DNA of 64,000 nt, taken from Salinimicrobium sp. TH3. GTDB lineage: Bacteria > Bacteroidota > Bacteroidia > Flavobacteriales > Flavobacteriaceae. This document shows, one piece after another, positions 52,615 through 61,297 of this stretch. Each line of letters starts with the position of its first letter. Positions within the stretch are counted from its first letter, which is position 1. Where the stretch lies: positions 62,001 through 126,000 of the forward strand of contig NZ_JAPONB010000002.1 of the NCBI RefSeq assembly GCF_026676115.1, given 5' to 3'. The notes beneath the pieces were generated by a model. That model did not search any database. It was not told the DNA's origin and saw only the letters and a list, made by a program, of their open reading frames with translations. Both the position numbers and the translations under genes were made by a program.

Positions 52615-55029
52615 ATGGCTAAAAAAAAGGCGTCTATAACATTCACGGTATTTGCCGGTTACATCATACTGGCTACTCTAATGGGGTTGGCAGTATGGTT
52701 CATATATCACCAGGTAGAGGGTTACACCAGTTTGACCGAAAGGAGTAATGCCGGAAACCAAAAGCTTCTGCTTGTGGGTGAAGCTGCCACAAAACTTTAT
52801 GAAGCTGAAAGCCTAAGCAGGAAACTCATTCAAACCGGAAACCTGGAAGGACTGGACACTTATAACGCCAAGATCGACTCAATAAAATTTAGCCTTGCCT
52901 CGCTTCAAAACTTTAGGACCGACAGTTCCCTGGACCGGGAAATAGATAGTATAAACAAACTTCTTAGTCAAAAGACCCAAAACCTGGAAGAACTGCTGGA
53001 GTTGAGGGCACGCGGAGAAACAGATAGTTATTATGCCCGGGTACTTTCAGAATTACAACGGGTGGATGAAAATTTTGAAAGCCGAAATTATGATCAGCGG
53101 TTTAAAGACCTTCAGCCTCACCAGCGACAACTGCTTATCAAATTGTTGGAGTATACGAATGAGCAGAATCCCAATCCCCCCGGGATCACCATAGACTCTT
53201 TGGTCAATTCTGTAAAAAGTGTTTTAGGGCAGCTTGAGACCCAGGAGAGGCAGTACCGTATGGAATTGAAAAGACAGGAAGACCAGTTACTGGCCAATGA
53301 AATTCAGCTTAATAACAGGTTAAGAACCTTACTAAGTACTCTGGAAGCCGAAGAAAGAATGGCATCAATGAACCAGGTAGAGGCCTGGCAGGATACTATA
53401 GAAGACACCTCAACGACAATTCTCTTCCTGGGAATAGCAAGTCTCCTGGTCATTTTAACCTTTGTTTTTCTTGTGGTCAAGGACGTTTCCAGGAGCCAGC
53501 AGTACCGGCAGGAACTGGAGGCGGCAAAAACTTATGCCGAATCCCTGCTTTCCAGCCGCGAACAATTTATGAATACGGTTACCCATGACCTCAGGTCTCC
53601 CCTAAACACAGTTATTGGCTACACCGGGCTGCTTGAAAAGAGTGACCTCAACAAATCCCAGAACAGATACCTGCGGCAGCTCAAGCAATCTTCCAATTAT
53701 CTATTGCGCCTGGTGAACGATTTGCTGGACCTCTCCAGGCTGGAAGCAGGAAAAATGTCTATTGAAGAACTGGCATTTAACCCAAAGAATCTCATTGAAG
53801 AAACCGTTGAAAATGCAGTTCCTCCCGAAAAACCCAGGGATGTCGAGGTGATAATAGACATAGCGCCCGACTTGGATCGACCAGTGATCACAGATCCTTT
53901 TCGTCTAAAACAGATACTTATTAATCTTGTAAACAACGCCTGTAAATTTACTCCGCAGGGAAGCGTAGAAGTAAAGGCCTGGCTGCGACAGGGAAGAAAA
54001 AACCCTGTGCTGTGTATTCAGGTAAAAGATACAGGGATTGGGATCTCAACGGAACAAAAGGAGAAGGTTTTTGAAGAATTTTCTCAAGAAGACAGCAGCA
54101 TAGAAAAACGTTATGGTGGCACCGGGCTGGGCCTTGCCATTAGTAAGAAACTCACAGATCTTTTGGAAGGTAAAATAAATTTAGAGAGCGAACCGGGAAA
54201 AGGCAGTACTTTCCTTGTCGAAATCCCGGTAGAATATGCCGCATCCAGTGAGCCCGCTCTACCGGCAAAAGCCCTGGCTGTAAAAGATCCTGAAAAAATT
54301 TCGGTTCTTATAGTAGATGATGAACCGGCCCAATTAGGATTGCTTAAAGAATTGATCCGTAATGCCGGGATGTCCTACCGCACGGCCCAGAATGGGAAAG
54401 AAGCATTAAAAATAATAAAGGCTACCTCCCCACACCTTGTGCTTACCGATATTCAAATGCCAAAAATGGACGGTTTTGAATTGCTTCGAAAAATAAGAAA
54501 AGACCCTTCCCGGGAAGATCTGCCTGTTATCGCCCTCTCCGGGCAACCCGATGTTAGTGCGGCAGATTATCTAAAAAAGGGATTTAGTGGCAGTCTTTTG
54601 AAACCTTATTCCTCGCAGGAATTGCTCAAGATCATAAGCGATCTTCTGGATCTTAAGTTGAAGACTGGGGCACCACCCACTCCTTCTCCCCAAAAACTGC
54701 AAAAAGGTTATACTTTATCTGAAATAAGGAATTTTGCAGGAGAAGATTCCGATGCCATGGATGCTATATTGACTGCTTTTATAGAAAGTACAAGATCAAA
54801 TCTCCTCGCTCTGGAACTGGCGTATCAAAAAGGACAAAAAAAGAAGGTTTCTGCCGTAGCTCATAAAATGCTTCCCATGTTCCGGCAGTTACAGGTGCCA
54901 AAAATCGTAGAGAAACTGGCTATCCTCGAAAATGTGAACGGTGAAGAATACAAGAACGTCAATGTAGCTTCTCTTGCAAAAGAGATAAATGAACTTCTGG
55001 AAAACCTTCAGGAAGAGATTACAGGTTGA
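52615..55029 (+). CDS. Hybrid sensor histidine kinase with receiver and Hpt domains
   Basis: An 804-residue membrane kinase. TM1 (8-30) is followed by a helical periplasmic domain with coiled-coil stretches, and TM2 is about 266-288. The HisKA domain has phospho-acceptor His324 (TVTHDLRSPLN). The HATPase domain ends with GGTGLGLAISKKL. The receiver domain (about 560-680) has Asp612 in LTDIQMPKMDG. The C-terminal Hpt domain has His750 in AHKMLP, so a complete phosphorelay sits in one chain. The 3' end overlaps the NtrC-type gene by 11 bp, which makes that regulator the likely output. Confidence 0.9.
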   Translation: MAKKKASITFTVFAGYIILATLMGLAVWFIYHQVEGYTSLTERSNAGNQKLLLVGEAATKLYEAESLSRKLIQTGNLEGLDTYNAKIDSIKFSLASLQNFRTDSSLDREIDSINKLLSQKTQNLEELLELRARGETDSYYARVLSELQRVDENFESRNYDQRFKDLQPHQRQLLIKLLEYTNEQNPNPPGITIDSLVNSVKSVLGQLETQERQYRMELKRQEDQLLANEIQLNNRLRTLLSTLEAEERMASMNQVEAWQDTIEDTSTTILFLGIASLLVILTFVFLVVKDVSRSQQYRQELEAAKTYAESLLSSREQFMNTVTHDLRSPLNTVIGYTGLLEKSDLNKSQNRYLRQLKQSSNYLLRLVNDLLDLSRLEAGKMSIEELAFNPKNLIEETVENAVPPEKPRDVEVIIDIAPDLDRPVITDPFRLKQILINLVNNACKFTPQGSVEVKAWLRQGRKNPVLCIQVKDTGIGISTEQKEKVFEEFSQEDSSIEKRYGGTGLGLAISKKLTDLLEGKINLESEPGKGSTFLVEIPVEYAASSEPALPAKALAVKDPEKISVLIVDDEPAQLGLLKELIRNAGMSYRTAQNGKEALKIIKATSPHLVLTDIQMPKMDGFELLRKIRKDPSREDLPVIALSGQPDVSAADYLKKGFSGSLLKPYSSQELLKIISDLLDLKLKTGAPPTPSPQKLQKGYTLSEIRNFAGEDSDAMDAILTAFIESTRSNLLALELAYQKGQKKKVSAVAHKMLPMFRQLQVPKIVEKLAILENVNGEEYKNVNVASLAKEINELLENLQEEITG

Positions 55030-56356
55030 TACCGTACTGCTTCAGCTTGTTGTACAGGGTTTTCCTGTCAATAGAAAGAAGTTTCGCCGCCTTACTTTTA
55101 TTTCCGTGGGTTTTTTCAAGCGCATCGAGGATCATTTCCTGTTCATTCTTGTTCTTGAAAAGACTGTAATCATGTTCTTCGGGTTTTTCTTTGGCTGCAA
55201 CTACTTCCGAAGGTAAACAGGAAGAAGAAATATAGTCCCCTTCTGAAAGTAAAACCGCACGCTTTACCACATTTTTCAACTCCCGGAGATTCCCCGGCCA
55301 GTTATAATTTCTAAAGGCAGCAATTGTCTTTTCTGAAAAACCGGAAATGTCTTTTTCCAGTTCCTCATTCGCACTGTCAAGGAAATAATTAGCAAAGACC
55401 ATTAAATCTTCCTTGCGATCTTTTAGAGGCGGCACCTTAATCGAAAACTCATTAAGCCGGTGATAAAGATCTTCTCTAAAATCACCTTTTTTAACGGCTT
55501 CAAAAAGATCTTCATTAGTGGCAGCGATAACCCGAATATTTACGTGAATCTCCTCGTTACTGCCCACAGGCTTAACCTTTCGCTCCTGCAATGCCCGCAG
55601 CAACTGTACCTGGAGCTCGTAGTTAAGGTTTCCTATTTCATCAAGGAAAAGGGTGCCGCCATTTGCTGCCTCAAAATGCCCTGTTTTATTGGTTACCGCA
55701 CCGGTAAAAGAACCTTTTACGTGTCCAAAAAATTCGCTGGAAGCCAATTCCCGGGGAATAGCCCCACAATCTACGGCCACAAAAGGTGCAGCACTGCGCT
55801 TACTTTTTTCGTGAATGCTTTTAGCGATCTGTTCCTTCCCGGTTCCACTTTCACCCATGATAAGCACAGACATATTTGTTGGGGCAACCAGGTCGATATA
55901 ATTATTTAGTTTGGCCGAAGCCTCACTCCCTCCTTTAATATAATCGTCCTTTTTTACAGAAGTCTCTTTTTTCTTCGTCACAGGTTTCACGCTACCGGGA
56001 CCTTCCAAAGCATCATTGATCGCTTTCATGATCACCTCGGGATGAAAAGGTTTGGCTATATAATCCAGTGCGCCCTCTTTAATGGCATTTACCGCCATAC
56101 TAATTTCGGCATAGCTGGTCATCATTATCACTCCCGTTTTATCTCCTTTCTGGTTGACAGCCTGCAGGATCTCGAGACCTTCTTTATCGGGAAGACGAAC
56201 GTCAGAAATTACTACGTCATACCTGTTTTTGGCCACCAGGTTAAGGGCTTCGGTCGCAGTATATACGGCATCTACCTCACAATCCTTTTTTACCAGGAAT
56301 GTCTTGAGCATAGTGCAAAATGCTACGTCATCTTCAACTAAAAGAATTTTAGCCAT
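55019..56356 (-). CDS. NtrC-family sigma-54-dependent response regulator
   Basis: A 445-residue regulator. The receiver domain has Asp52 (VISDVRLPDKEG). The AAA+ domain has Walker A GESGTGKE at 168-175, Walker B GGTLFLDE at 233-240 and the sigma-54-contacting loop as GSFTGA (215-220; consensus GAFTGA). A Fis-type helix-turn-helix occupies about 405-445 (HGNKSKAAKLLSIDRKTLYNKLKQYG). It should activate sigma-54 promoters on signal from the convergent hybrid kinase. Confidence 0.93.
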   Translation of the reverse strand: MAKILLVEDDVAFCTMLKTFLVKKDCEVDAVYTATEALNLVAKNRYDVVISDVRLPDKEGLEILQAVNQKGDKTGVIMMTSYAEISMAVNAIKEGALDYIAKPFHPEVIMKAINDALEGPGSVKPVTKKKETSVKKDDYIKGGSEASAKLNNYIDLVAPTNMSVLIMGESGTGKEQIAKSIHEKSKRSAAPFVAVDCGAIPRELASSEFFGHVKGSFTGAVTNKTGHFEAANGGTLFLDEIGNLNYELQVQLLRALQERKVKPVGSNEEIHVNIRVIAATNEDLFEAVKKGDFREDLYHRLNEFSIKVPPLKDRKEDLMVFANYFLDSANEELEKDISGFSEKTIAAFRNYNWPGNLRELKNVVKRAVLLSEGDYISSSCLPSEVVAAKEKPEEHDYSLFKNKNEQEMILDALEKTHGNKSKAAKLLSIDRKTLYNKLKQYGINL

Positions 56357-56416
56357 GGGTATTTTTAAATATTGACAAAATTAGAATTTTTAAACCCCTC
56401 AGCATCAAAAATAAGC

Positions 56417-56449
56417 ATAAAAAAGGGAGCTAATTTATTAGCTCCCTTT
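56417..56449 (-). terminator. Terminator-like hairpin behind the PepSY-like gene
   Basis: AAAGGGAGCTAA and TTAGCTCCCTTT enclose TTTA, with an A-run on the plus-strand left side (T-run on the minus strand). It lies about 145 bp past the stop at 56595. A smaller CCGG hairpin lies between. Confidence 0.7.
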
Positions 56450-56594
56450 CCTAAACTCCATTTTTCAGATTTCCCTCAACCTGGTTCCGGTAAAAAAACC
56501 GGAAAATTAATTAACCTATTAACACATGTTCCCCGGGATATCTGCCACCAGGAGTCGGCTTCTCCTTTAAATGATGGGTTTGGTTAGATATTTC

Positions 56595-56957
56595 TTATTT
56601 CTTCCAGTCGTCTTCAGACTTTTCTTTTTTCTCTTTTTCAATCCAGTTTCCTTCAGCATCGGCATAAAGTTCTTTATCCTCACCCTCAGCTGTACTCACT
56701 TTTAGTTTGAATTTTTGTGTTCCTTCATGATCTTTCACATAAGCTTCAGCAATTGTAGCTCCGGCAAAATCACGCTCTACAGCTTGTTGAACTTCTGCAG
56801 GTAATTCCTGGACTTCAATCTTAGTGAATTCTTCCTGTGCTCTTTGAACTACAGTTTCTTCTACTTCTTTTGTGGGATCTACTTCCTGGGCGGTAAGGTT
56901 CTGAGCCGAAAATAACATTGCAGATGCGGCCAGTACGGTAAAACATAATTTTTTCAT
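56595..56957 (-). CDS. Secreted PepSY-like protein
   Basis: A 120-residue protein with signal peptide 1-23 (ending QNLTAQ) and one PepSY-like domain at about 45-105 (VQELPAEVQQAVERDF; KFKLKVSTAEGEDKELYADAEGNW). The tail is very Lys/Glu-rich. Such small periplasmic proteins are common in Bacteroidota; the function is unknown, with inhibitor or ligand-binding roles proposed for the family. Confidence 0.8.
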   Translation of the reverse strand: MKKLCFTVLAASAMLFSAQNLTAQEVDPTKEVEETVVQRAQEEFTKIEVQELPAEVQQAVERDFAGATIAEAYVKDHEGTQKFKLKVSTAEGEDKELYADAEGNWIEKEKKEKSEDDWKK

Positions 56958-57037
56958 AGCTTAAATTTTAGGGTTTAATGTTTTAGTTTGTTGTTAAGTC
57001 TATTGACAAAATCGCGCCAGTTTGTAGCATCAATAAG

Positions 57038-57062
57038 AAAGCCCCTGTAAAACAAGGGCTTT
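57038..57062 (-). terminator. Probable terminator of the arfB operon
   Basis: AAAGCCCCTGT pairs with ACAAGGGCTTT (one mismatch or wobble), followed on the minus strand by a short T-rich tract TTTCTTATT. It is 78 bp past the arfB stop. Confidence 0.6.
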
Positions 57063-57139
57063 GGCAATATTTTAAGAATAAGAAAACAGATAAAAGGTTG
57101 AGGTTTTTCCCCAATTCTGTGTGGAATTTCTCCCCAGGA

Positions 57140-57544
57140 TTACTCTTTTAGAGGGTCTTTTCTAGTTGCTTTTTTTTCTGAAAGCTTCTTTTTCTCCCTA
57201 AGCCGCTTAAGTTTTGCAGCCCTTGGGGTTTTGGTTTTCTTCCGAACCTTAGGTTTTATCAAAGATTCCTTAACCAGAGTCAAAAATCTCCTGGTGACCA
57301 GTTCCTTGTTCTTGTGCTGACTTCTGGATTCATCACACTGCAGGATCAATTCACCTGAATTAGTGAGCCTGGAAGCCAACTTTTTTAAAGCTAGTTGTTT
57401 TTCTTCATTGGATAATGCCTGCGTCTCCTCCAACTTAAAATGGAGCTCAACCTTTGAAGACACCTTATTCACGTTCTGTCCTCCCGCACCCGAGCTTCTT
57501 ACCGCTTTGTATTCGGTTTCCTGTATGAGCAGCTGTTCATCCAC
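57140..57544 (-). CDS. arfB: Peptidyl-tRNA hydrolase / ribosome-rescue factor ArfB
   Basis: A 134-residue class I release-factor-like hydrolase. The catalytic GGQ is at 21-23 in SSGAGGQNVNK, and the Lys/Arg-rich C-terminal tail that enters the empty mRNA channel is present. It rescues stalled ribosomes. The start is GTG at 57544, immediately after the DUF4301 stop; the nearby ATG is out of frame. It is the last gene of a seven-gene operon. Confidence 0.93.
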   Translation of the reverse strand: MDEQLLIQETEYKAVRSSGAGGQNVNKVSSKVELHFKLEETQALSNEEKQLALKKLASRLTNSGELILQCDESRSQHKNKELVTRRFLTLVKESLIKPKVRKKTKTPRAAKLKRLREKKKLSEKKATRKDPLKE

Positions 57545-59095
57545 CTAACTCACCTGGTGTGAAGGTTTGAGAAGATCGGCCACAGTTTTCACGGGGTTGA
57601 AAGTCTCCACCGGTACCTCAACAAAAATGGTATTCCATTGCGCCATTCCCCCATTCCACAGCCCGGGCAGTTCCAGGGCCTTAAGTTCTTTCCCGTCCTT
57701 AGTTTTATTGGCAATAAAACTTGTGTCTTCATCTACATATTTCTCAAGATCGAACTTTCCTCCACGATAGTCACGGGTGGAGCAAACCACATCTACGGGA
57801 TTAAAGTGAGTTGCCTCCAGTGCAATTTTACTTTGCTGATAATTATCGTGGTCAATTTGTGAGCTCTCCACGATCTGCAAGGAAATTTCTCCATTCTTTT
57901 GCGTTACCCAAAAAGGCCCACCCCCTGGTTCTCCTTCATTTTTCACCATGCCACAAACCCGTATTGGCCTGTTGAGCAATTCTTTTATGACCGAGGGTTT
58001 CTCCTCCTCATTGAGATCTTTAAAATTGATCCCGAGGCCTGCATTAAGTTCCTTCTGCAGAAAAGACTCCATTTCCTCAAAATGTTCTTCCCCTGCACCT
58101 TTTTCCAGCTTCCCCAGAAACTTAAAAGCTTTCTCCTGAAGCTGAAGCAACTTTCCTCCCAGCATCTTTTTATAGGAAGCAAGCAACGCTCTATTTTTAG
58201 GAGTAACCACGTTGTCGATATTTTTTATAAAAATAACATCGGCATCCTGGTCATTCAGGTTTTTAATAAGGGCACCATGACCACCGGGTCTAAAGAAAAT
58301 ATCTCCATTTTCATCTCTAAAGGGCTCATTGTCTTTGGTTACTGCAACAGTATCAGTTTTGGGATCCTGGTAAGAATAAGTAACTTCAAAATTGTAACCG
58401 GTTTCCTGTTCCAGCCTTGGCACAACTTCCCTGGCTTCTGCTTCAAATTTTTCCCTGTGTTCCTCGGCAACCGTAAAATGTATCCTAACCTTCTCTCCTG
58501 CCGCCGCATAATCTATGGCTTCCACTAAATGTTCCTCGAAAGCTGTGGCAAGATGATCCTCATACTTGTGGAATGGCACCAATCCTTTGGGTTGATCTCC
58601 CAGGTTGAGCCCATCTTCCTGCAGCATGTACTTAACAAAAAGGTATTTTTGGCTATCCTCCGGCATTTCTTCAAAACCGGGTTCAGCTTCTATAGCTTTC
58701 TTTCTCACCTTGTCATAAAATGGAAGATCTTTTATTCGGCTAAAGAAGATCTCCAGGCTCTGTTCATTCTTTTTATCAATATAATCCTCAAGGTCATCAT
58801 TCTCGGGATCAAACTCCTTCAACAGGTTATAAAATGCTTTAAACATCCTGGTAGCTGCACCAGATGCCGGTATGAACTTTAAGATGTCAAGATTATCTTT
58901 TTTGGATTCGTAAAAGTCGGTGAGTTCTTTTTGCTCTTCTTCGGCAACGGCCAGGATTCCATTCTTTACTGTAGCTGCCTCCCGAATATTTACAACAATA
59001 TTTCCTCTTTTGAATATCTCGATTTGCTGTTCTACTTTTTCGGGGCTTATTCCTTTTTCCCTAAAATGGGAAATGTCCTTTTCGCTAAAGTTCAA
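57545..59095 (-). CDS. DUF4301 protein (TTG start)
   Basis: A 516-residue soluble protein of a Bacteroidota family without known activity. Conserved parts include IPASGAATRMFKAFYNLL near 95, RPGGHGALIKNLND near 270 and the C-terminal GLWNGGMAQWNTIFVEVP. The Gly-rich GAATRM segment resembles sugar-nucleotidyltransferase loops, which is only a suggestion. It starts with TTG overlapping the NadR-like stop (TTGA), indicating translational coupling. Confidence 0.85.
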   Translation of the reverse strand: MNFSEKDISHFREKGISPEKVEQQIEIFKRGNIVVNIREAATVKNGILAVAEEEQKELTDFYESKKDNLDILKFIPASGAATRMFKAFYNLLKEFDPENDDLEDYIDKKNEQSLEIFFSRIKDLPFYDKVRKKAIEAEPGFEEMPEDSQKYLFVKYMLQEDGLNLGDQPKGLVPFHKYEDHLATAFEEHLVEAIDYAAAGEKVRIHFTVAEEHREKFEAEAREVVPRLEQETGYNFEVTYSYQDPKTDTVAVTKDNEPFRDENGDIFFRPGGHGALIKNLNDQDADVIFIKNIDNVVTPKNRALLASYKKMLGGKLLQLQEKAFKFLGKLEKGAGEEHFEEMESFLQKELNAGLGINFKDLNEEEKPSVIKELLNRPIRVCGMVKNEGEPGGGPFWVTQKNGEISLQIVESSQIDHDNYQQSKIALEATHFNPVDVVCSTRDYRGGKFDLEKYVDEDTSFIANKTKDGKELKALELPGLWNGGMAQWNTIFVEVPVETFNPVKTVADLLKPSHQVS

Positions 59096-59664
59096 TTTTC
59101 TGGTTTTTTAAGTTGATCAATAATTTTAACTGCCGTTTCAAAACGCTGCTGGATATTTCCTTCCAGAATGCGGTACGGCAAATCGTGCTCATCAAGGGCT
59201 TTTTTGAACCTGGCGAACATTTGATCCCTGCCTTTAGGGCGGTCGCGCAGATCATCTTCAACCCATGGAACATCAATATACGTTAAAAAATATAGATCGT
59301 ACTGCGCTTTTAACGCATGTTTAAGAAGGGCCGGTTCTACAGTTTCGTCATAATAGGCACGGGAATAAACGACCAGTTCCAAAAGGTTGGTGTCGCAAAA
59401 AAGAAGCTCTTTGTGAGTCGATGCTGCTTCATTTTCAAGGGCCATTTGACCTCTCGCGATAGGCAGGAGATCATGGGGTTCACAAGCCTTTTGCTCTTCA
59501 TCCCATTTTAACTGTAAGTATTCGCGCATATATTCCGGCACCCAGCCGGTATTATAATGGTCTGCCAGCAATTGGGCCAGGGTAGTTTTCCCGGTAGATT
59601 CGGGCCCAAAAAGGACAATCTTTACGAGACCACGTGTCCGCCGCTGCTCAAGCTTTTCTTCCAT
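59092..59664 (-). CDS. NadR-like P-loop kinase
   Basis: A 190-residue ATPase. The P-loop GPESTGKT is at 20-27, followed by VPEYMREYL and a later RPKGRDQMF, as in the ribosylnicotinamide-kinase domain of NadR. The adenylyltransferase and DNA-binding domains of full NadR are absent. It overlaps pnuC by 43 bp. Likely role: phosphorylation, and hence trapping, of the vitamin that PnuC imports: nicotinamide riboside, or thiamin given the thiamine-binding protein upstream. Confidence 0.85.
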   Translation of the reverse strand: MEEKLEQRRTRGLVKIVLFGPESTGKTTLAQLLADHYNTGWVPEYMREYLQLKWDEEQKACEPHDLLPIARGQMALENEAASTHKELLFCDTNLLELVVYSRAYYDETVEPALLKHALKAQYDLYFLTYIDVPWVEDDLRDRPKGRDQMFARFKKALDEHDLPYRILEGNIQQRFETAVKIIDQLKKPEN

Positions 59665-60257
59665 GTCTTATATCCGTAAAAGGCAATGATCGTAAATAAC
59701 AAATATTGAAAACTGGTAAAGGTAAGGCCTTTGTAAAAGTACAGAGGCACAGAGATCACATCGCCTATGATCCAGTAGATCCAGTTTTCCAGTTTTTTTC
59801 GCGCCATTAACCACATCCCCACAAAGAAAATCCCTGTTGTTACAGTATCTACATAAGCTTTCCAGTTATTCCATTTATCAAAGTATTCATAAATACCAAA
59901 GGTGAATAAAAGTGTTGCTGCAAAAATAAGCAGGCTCCAAAAATGCTCTTTTTGAGTAGTCTTAGTAATCGGGATAAAATGCACTGCGTCAATCTTCCTC
60001 GTCCATACATACCAGCCGTAGATACTCATGGTAGAATAATAGACATTGATCATCATATCACCCAGCAATTCCCACTGCCAAAGGAGATATACAAAAATTA
60101 CAGTGCTTATAATTCCCGTAGGATACACCAGAATATTTTCTTCTTTGGAGAACCAGACTGAAAGGAAACCGAAGATCACCGCAATGATCTCCAGTACAAT
60201 GTAAAGCGTGGGATAATCTGAATACTGCTGAAAGAAAAAATCAAAAATCGGCTGCAT
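59622..60257 (-). CDS. pnuC: PnuC-type vitamin transporter
   Basis: A 211-residue facilitator with six or seven hydrophobic segments and the PnuC signature WLMARKKLENWIYWIIGDV near 150-168. PnuC proteins import nicotinamide riboside, and close relatives (PnuT) import thiamin; sequence alone does not separate them. It overlaps the kinase gene (43 bp) and the thiamine-binding gene (17 bp). Confidence 0.9.
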   Translation of the reverse strand: MQPIFDFFFQQYSDYPTLYIVLEIIAVIFGFLSVWFSKEENILVYPTGIISTVIFVYLLWQWELLGDMMINVYYSTMSIYGWYVWTRKIDAVHFIPITKTTQKEHFWSLLIFAATLLFTFGIYEYFDKWNNWKAYVDTVTTGIFFVGMWLMARKKLENWIYWIIGDVISVPLYFYKGLTFTSFQYLLFTIIAFYGYKTWKKSLSSGGHVVS

Positions 60258-60501
60258 AGTCGCTTCTGTTTCCCTTCACAATTTTTATTGTTAGCAGCAC
60301 ATGATCTGAAGCCTGAAAAGTTTCCCGGACTTCTTCGGTAAGGAATTCCATCACCTTGTCATACTCCCCATAAATTTGGGTGCTTAAAGGATTTTCCATT
60401 ATGGTCAAACCTGAACTTCTTAATTTTTTGATGAAAGCTTTAATTGGAGCTTCAAAATCATCCTGCAGGGGAGTAAGAGCAAGTTCTACTGAAATTTGCA
60501 T
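60241..60501 (-). CDS. Thiamine-binding protein (MTH1187/YkoF-like)
   Basis: An 86-residue ferredoxin-like-fold protein from ATG 60501 (MQISVELALTPLQDDFEAPI). The typical pattern of the thiamine-binding family is visible: SGLTIMENPLSTQIYGEYDKV. Relatives bind thiamin or hydroxymethylpyrimidine. It is the first gene of the thiamine-BP / pnuC / NadR-like kinase block and overlaps pnuC by 17 bp. Confidence 0.85.
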   Translation of the reverse strand: MQISVELALTPLQDDFEAPIKAFIKKLRSSGLTIMENPLSTQIYGEYDKVMEFLTEEVRETFQASDHVLLTIKIVKGNRSDYAADF

Positions 60502-60589
60502 ATTTATTAATTTTTGTCTTCTCAAAATTAGGAAGATTAAGGCGTAAAACCGGCCTTTTTCAAAACTTTCGAAATGGCTGAAGGAGAAT

Positions 60590-61297
60590 TTACAGGAAAA
60601 AATCCCCTTTTTCGAAGGCAGTACCTATCACCACCATATTTGCTCCCGCTTCATAAGCGGCTTCAAACTGACAGCGATTCCTTATTCCACCTCCCACAAT
60701 GACCGGGATCTGCACTGCTTCTTTTACTGCAGAAATTATCTCGGAGCCCACGGGAATTTCCGCGCCGCTTCCGGCTTCGAGGTAAATAAGTTGCTTTCCC
60801 GAATATTCCCCCGCCAGGGCAGTATCTACTATTAACTGAACGTCTTCCTGCGAGAGTGGAGTTGTTCTACTCGCCCGTTGAACCGCACATTCTTTTCCGC
60901 CATCAACAAGCAGATAGGCCGTGGGAATAATTTCAAGGCCGCTCTCACGTAAAAGAGGCACAGATCTCACCTGCTGTTCAATTAGATAATCGGGATTCCT
61001 TCCCGAGAGCAGGCTAAGGAAAAGCAATGCATCGGCTTTGGCTGAAATTTGTTGGTGATCACCGGGAAACAAAACTACAGGTAAACTGGTTACCGCCTTA
61101 ATAGCTTTAGTACAATTCTCCAGCTCTTCAGGGGTAGCCGTACTCCCGCCAATGAAAATATGGGTAGTCAAAAATGGTATTTTCCGAAAGAAATTTTGAG
61201 CGTTGGAAGAATCAAATTTTTCAGGATCGATAAGCACTGCCAGTAATCTCTTATTAGATTTTTCAGCAAAAATGATTTCCTCGAGCACTTTGGGCAT
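60590..61297 (-). CDS. pcrB: Geranylgeranylglyceryl/heptaprenylglyceryl phosphate synthase
   Basis: A 235-residue TIM-barrel prenyltransferase (GGGPS/PcrB family) that joins a polyprenyl diphosphate to glycerol-1-phosphate, the first archaeal-type ether-lipid step. Key elements are LLAVLIDPEKFD near 18-29, IFIGGSTAT, FPGDHQQIS, YLEAGSGAE and VGGGIRN. Bacteroidota carry this enzyme although their membranes are ester-linked. It overlaps the PPTase stop by 1 bp. Confidence 0.93.
   Translation of the reverse strand: MPKVLEEIIFAEKSNKRLLAVLIDPEKFDSSNAQNFFRKIPFLTTHIFIGGSTATPEELENCTKAIKAVTSLPVVLFPGDHQQISAKADALLFLSLLSGRNPDYLIEQQVRSVPLLRESGLEIIPTAYLLVDGGKECAVQRASRTTPLSQEDVQLIVDTALAGEYSGKQLIYLEAGSGAEIPVGSEIISAVKEAVQIPVIVGGGIRNRCQFEAAYEAGANMVVIGTAFEKGDFFL

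Noticed and set aside
57899-58528. 209-codon plus-strand ORF opposite DUF4301
   Set aside because: It is an antisense shadow of a well-supported gene, rich in Phe/Leu/Ser and without any recognisable motif.
60502-60589. Second TPP riboswitch ahead of the thiamine-binding gene
   Set aside because: None of the conserved THI-element blocks (CTGAGA, ACCTG, GGGGTGC) is present in this gap.
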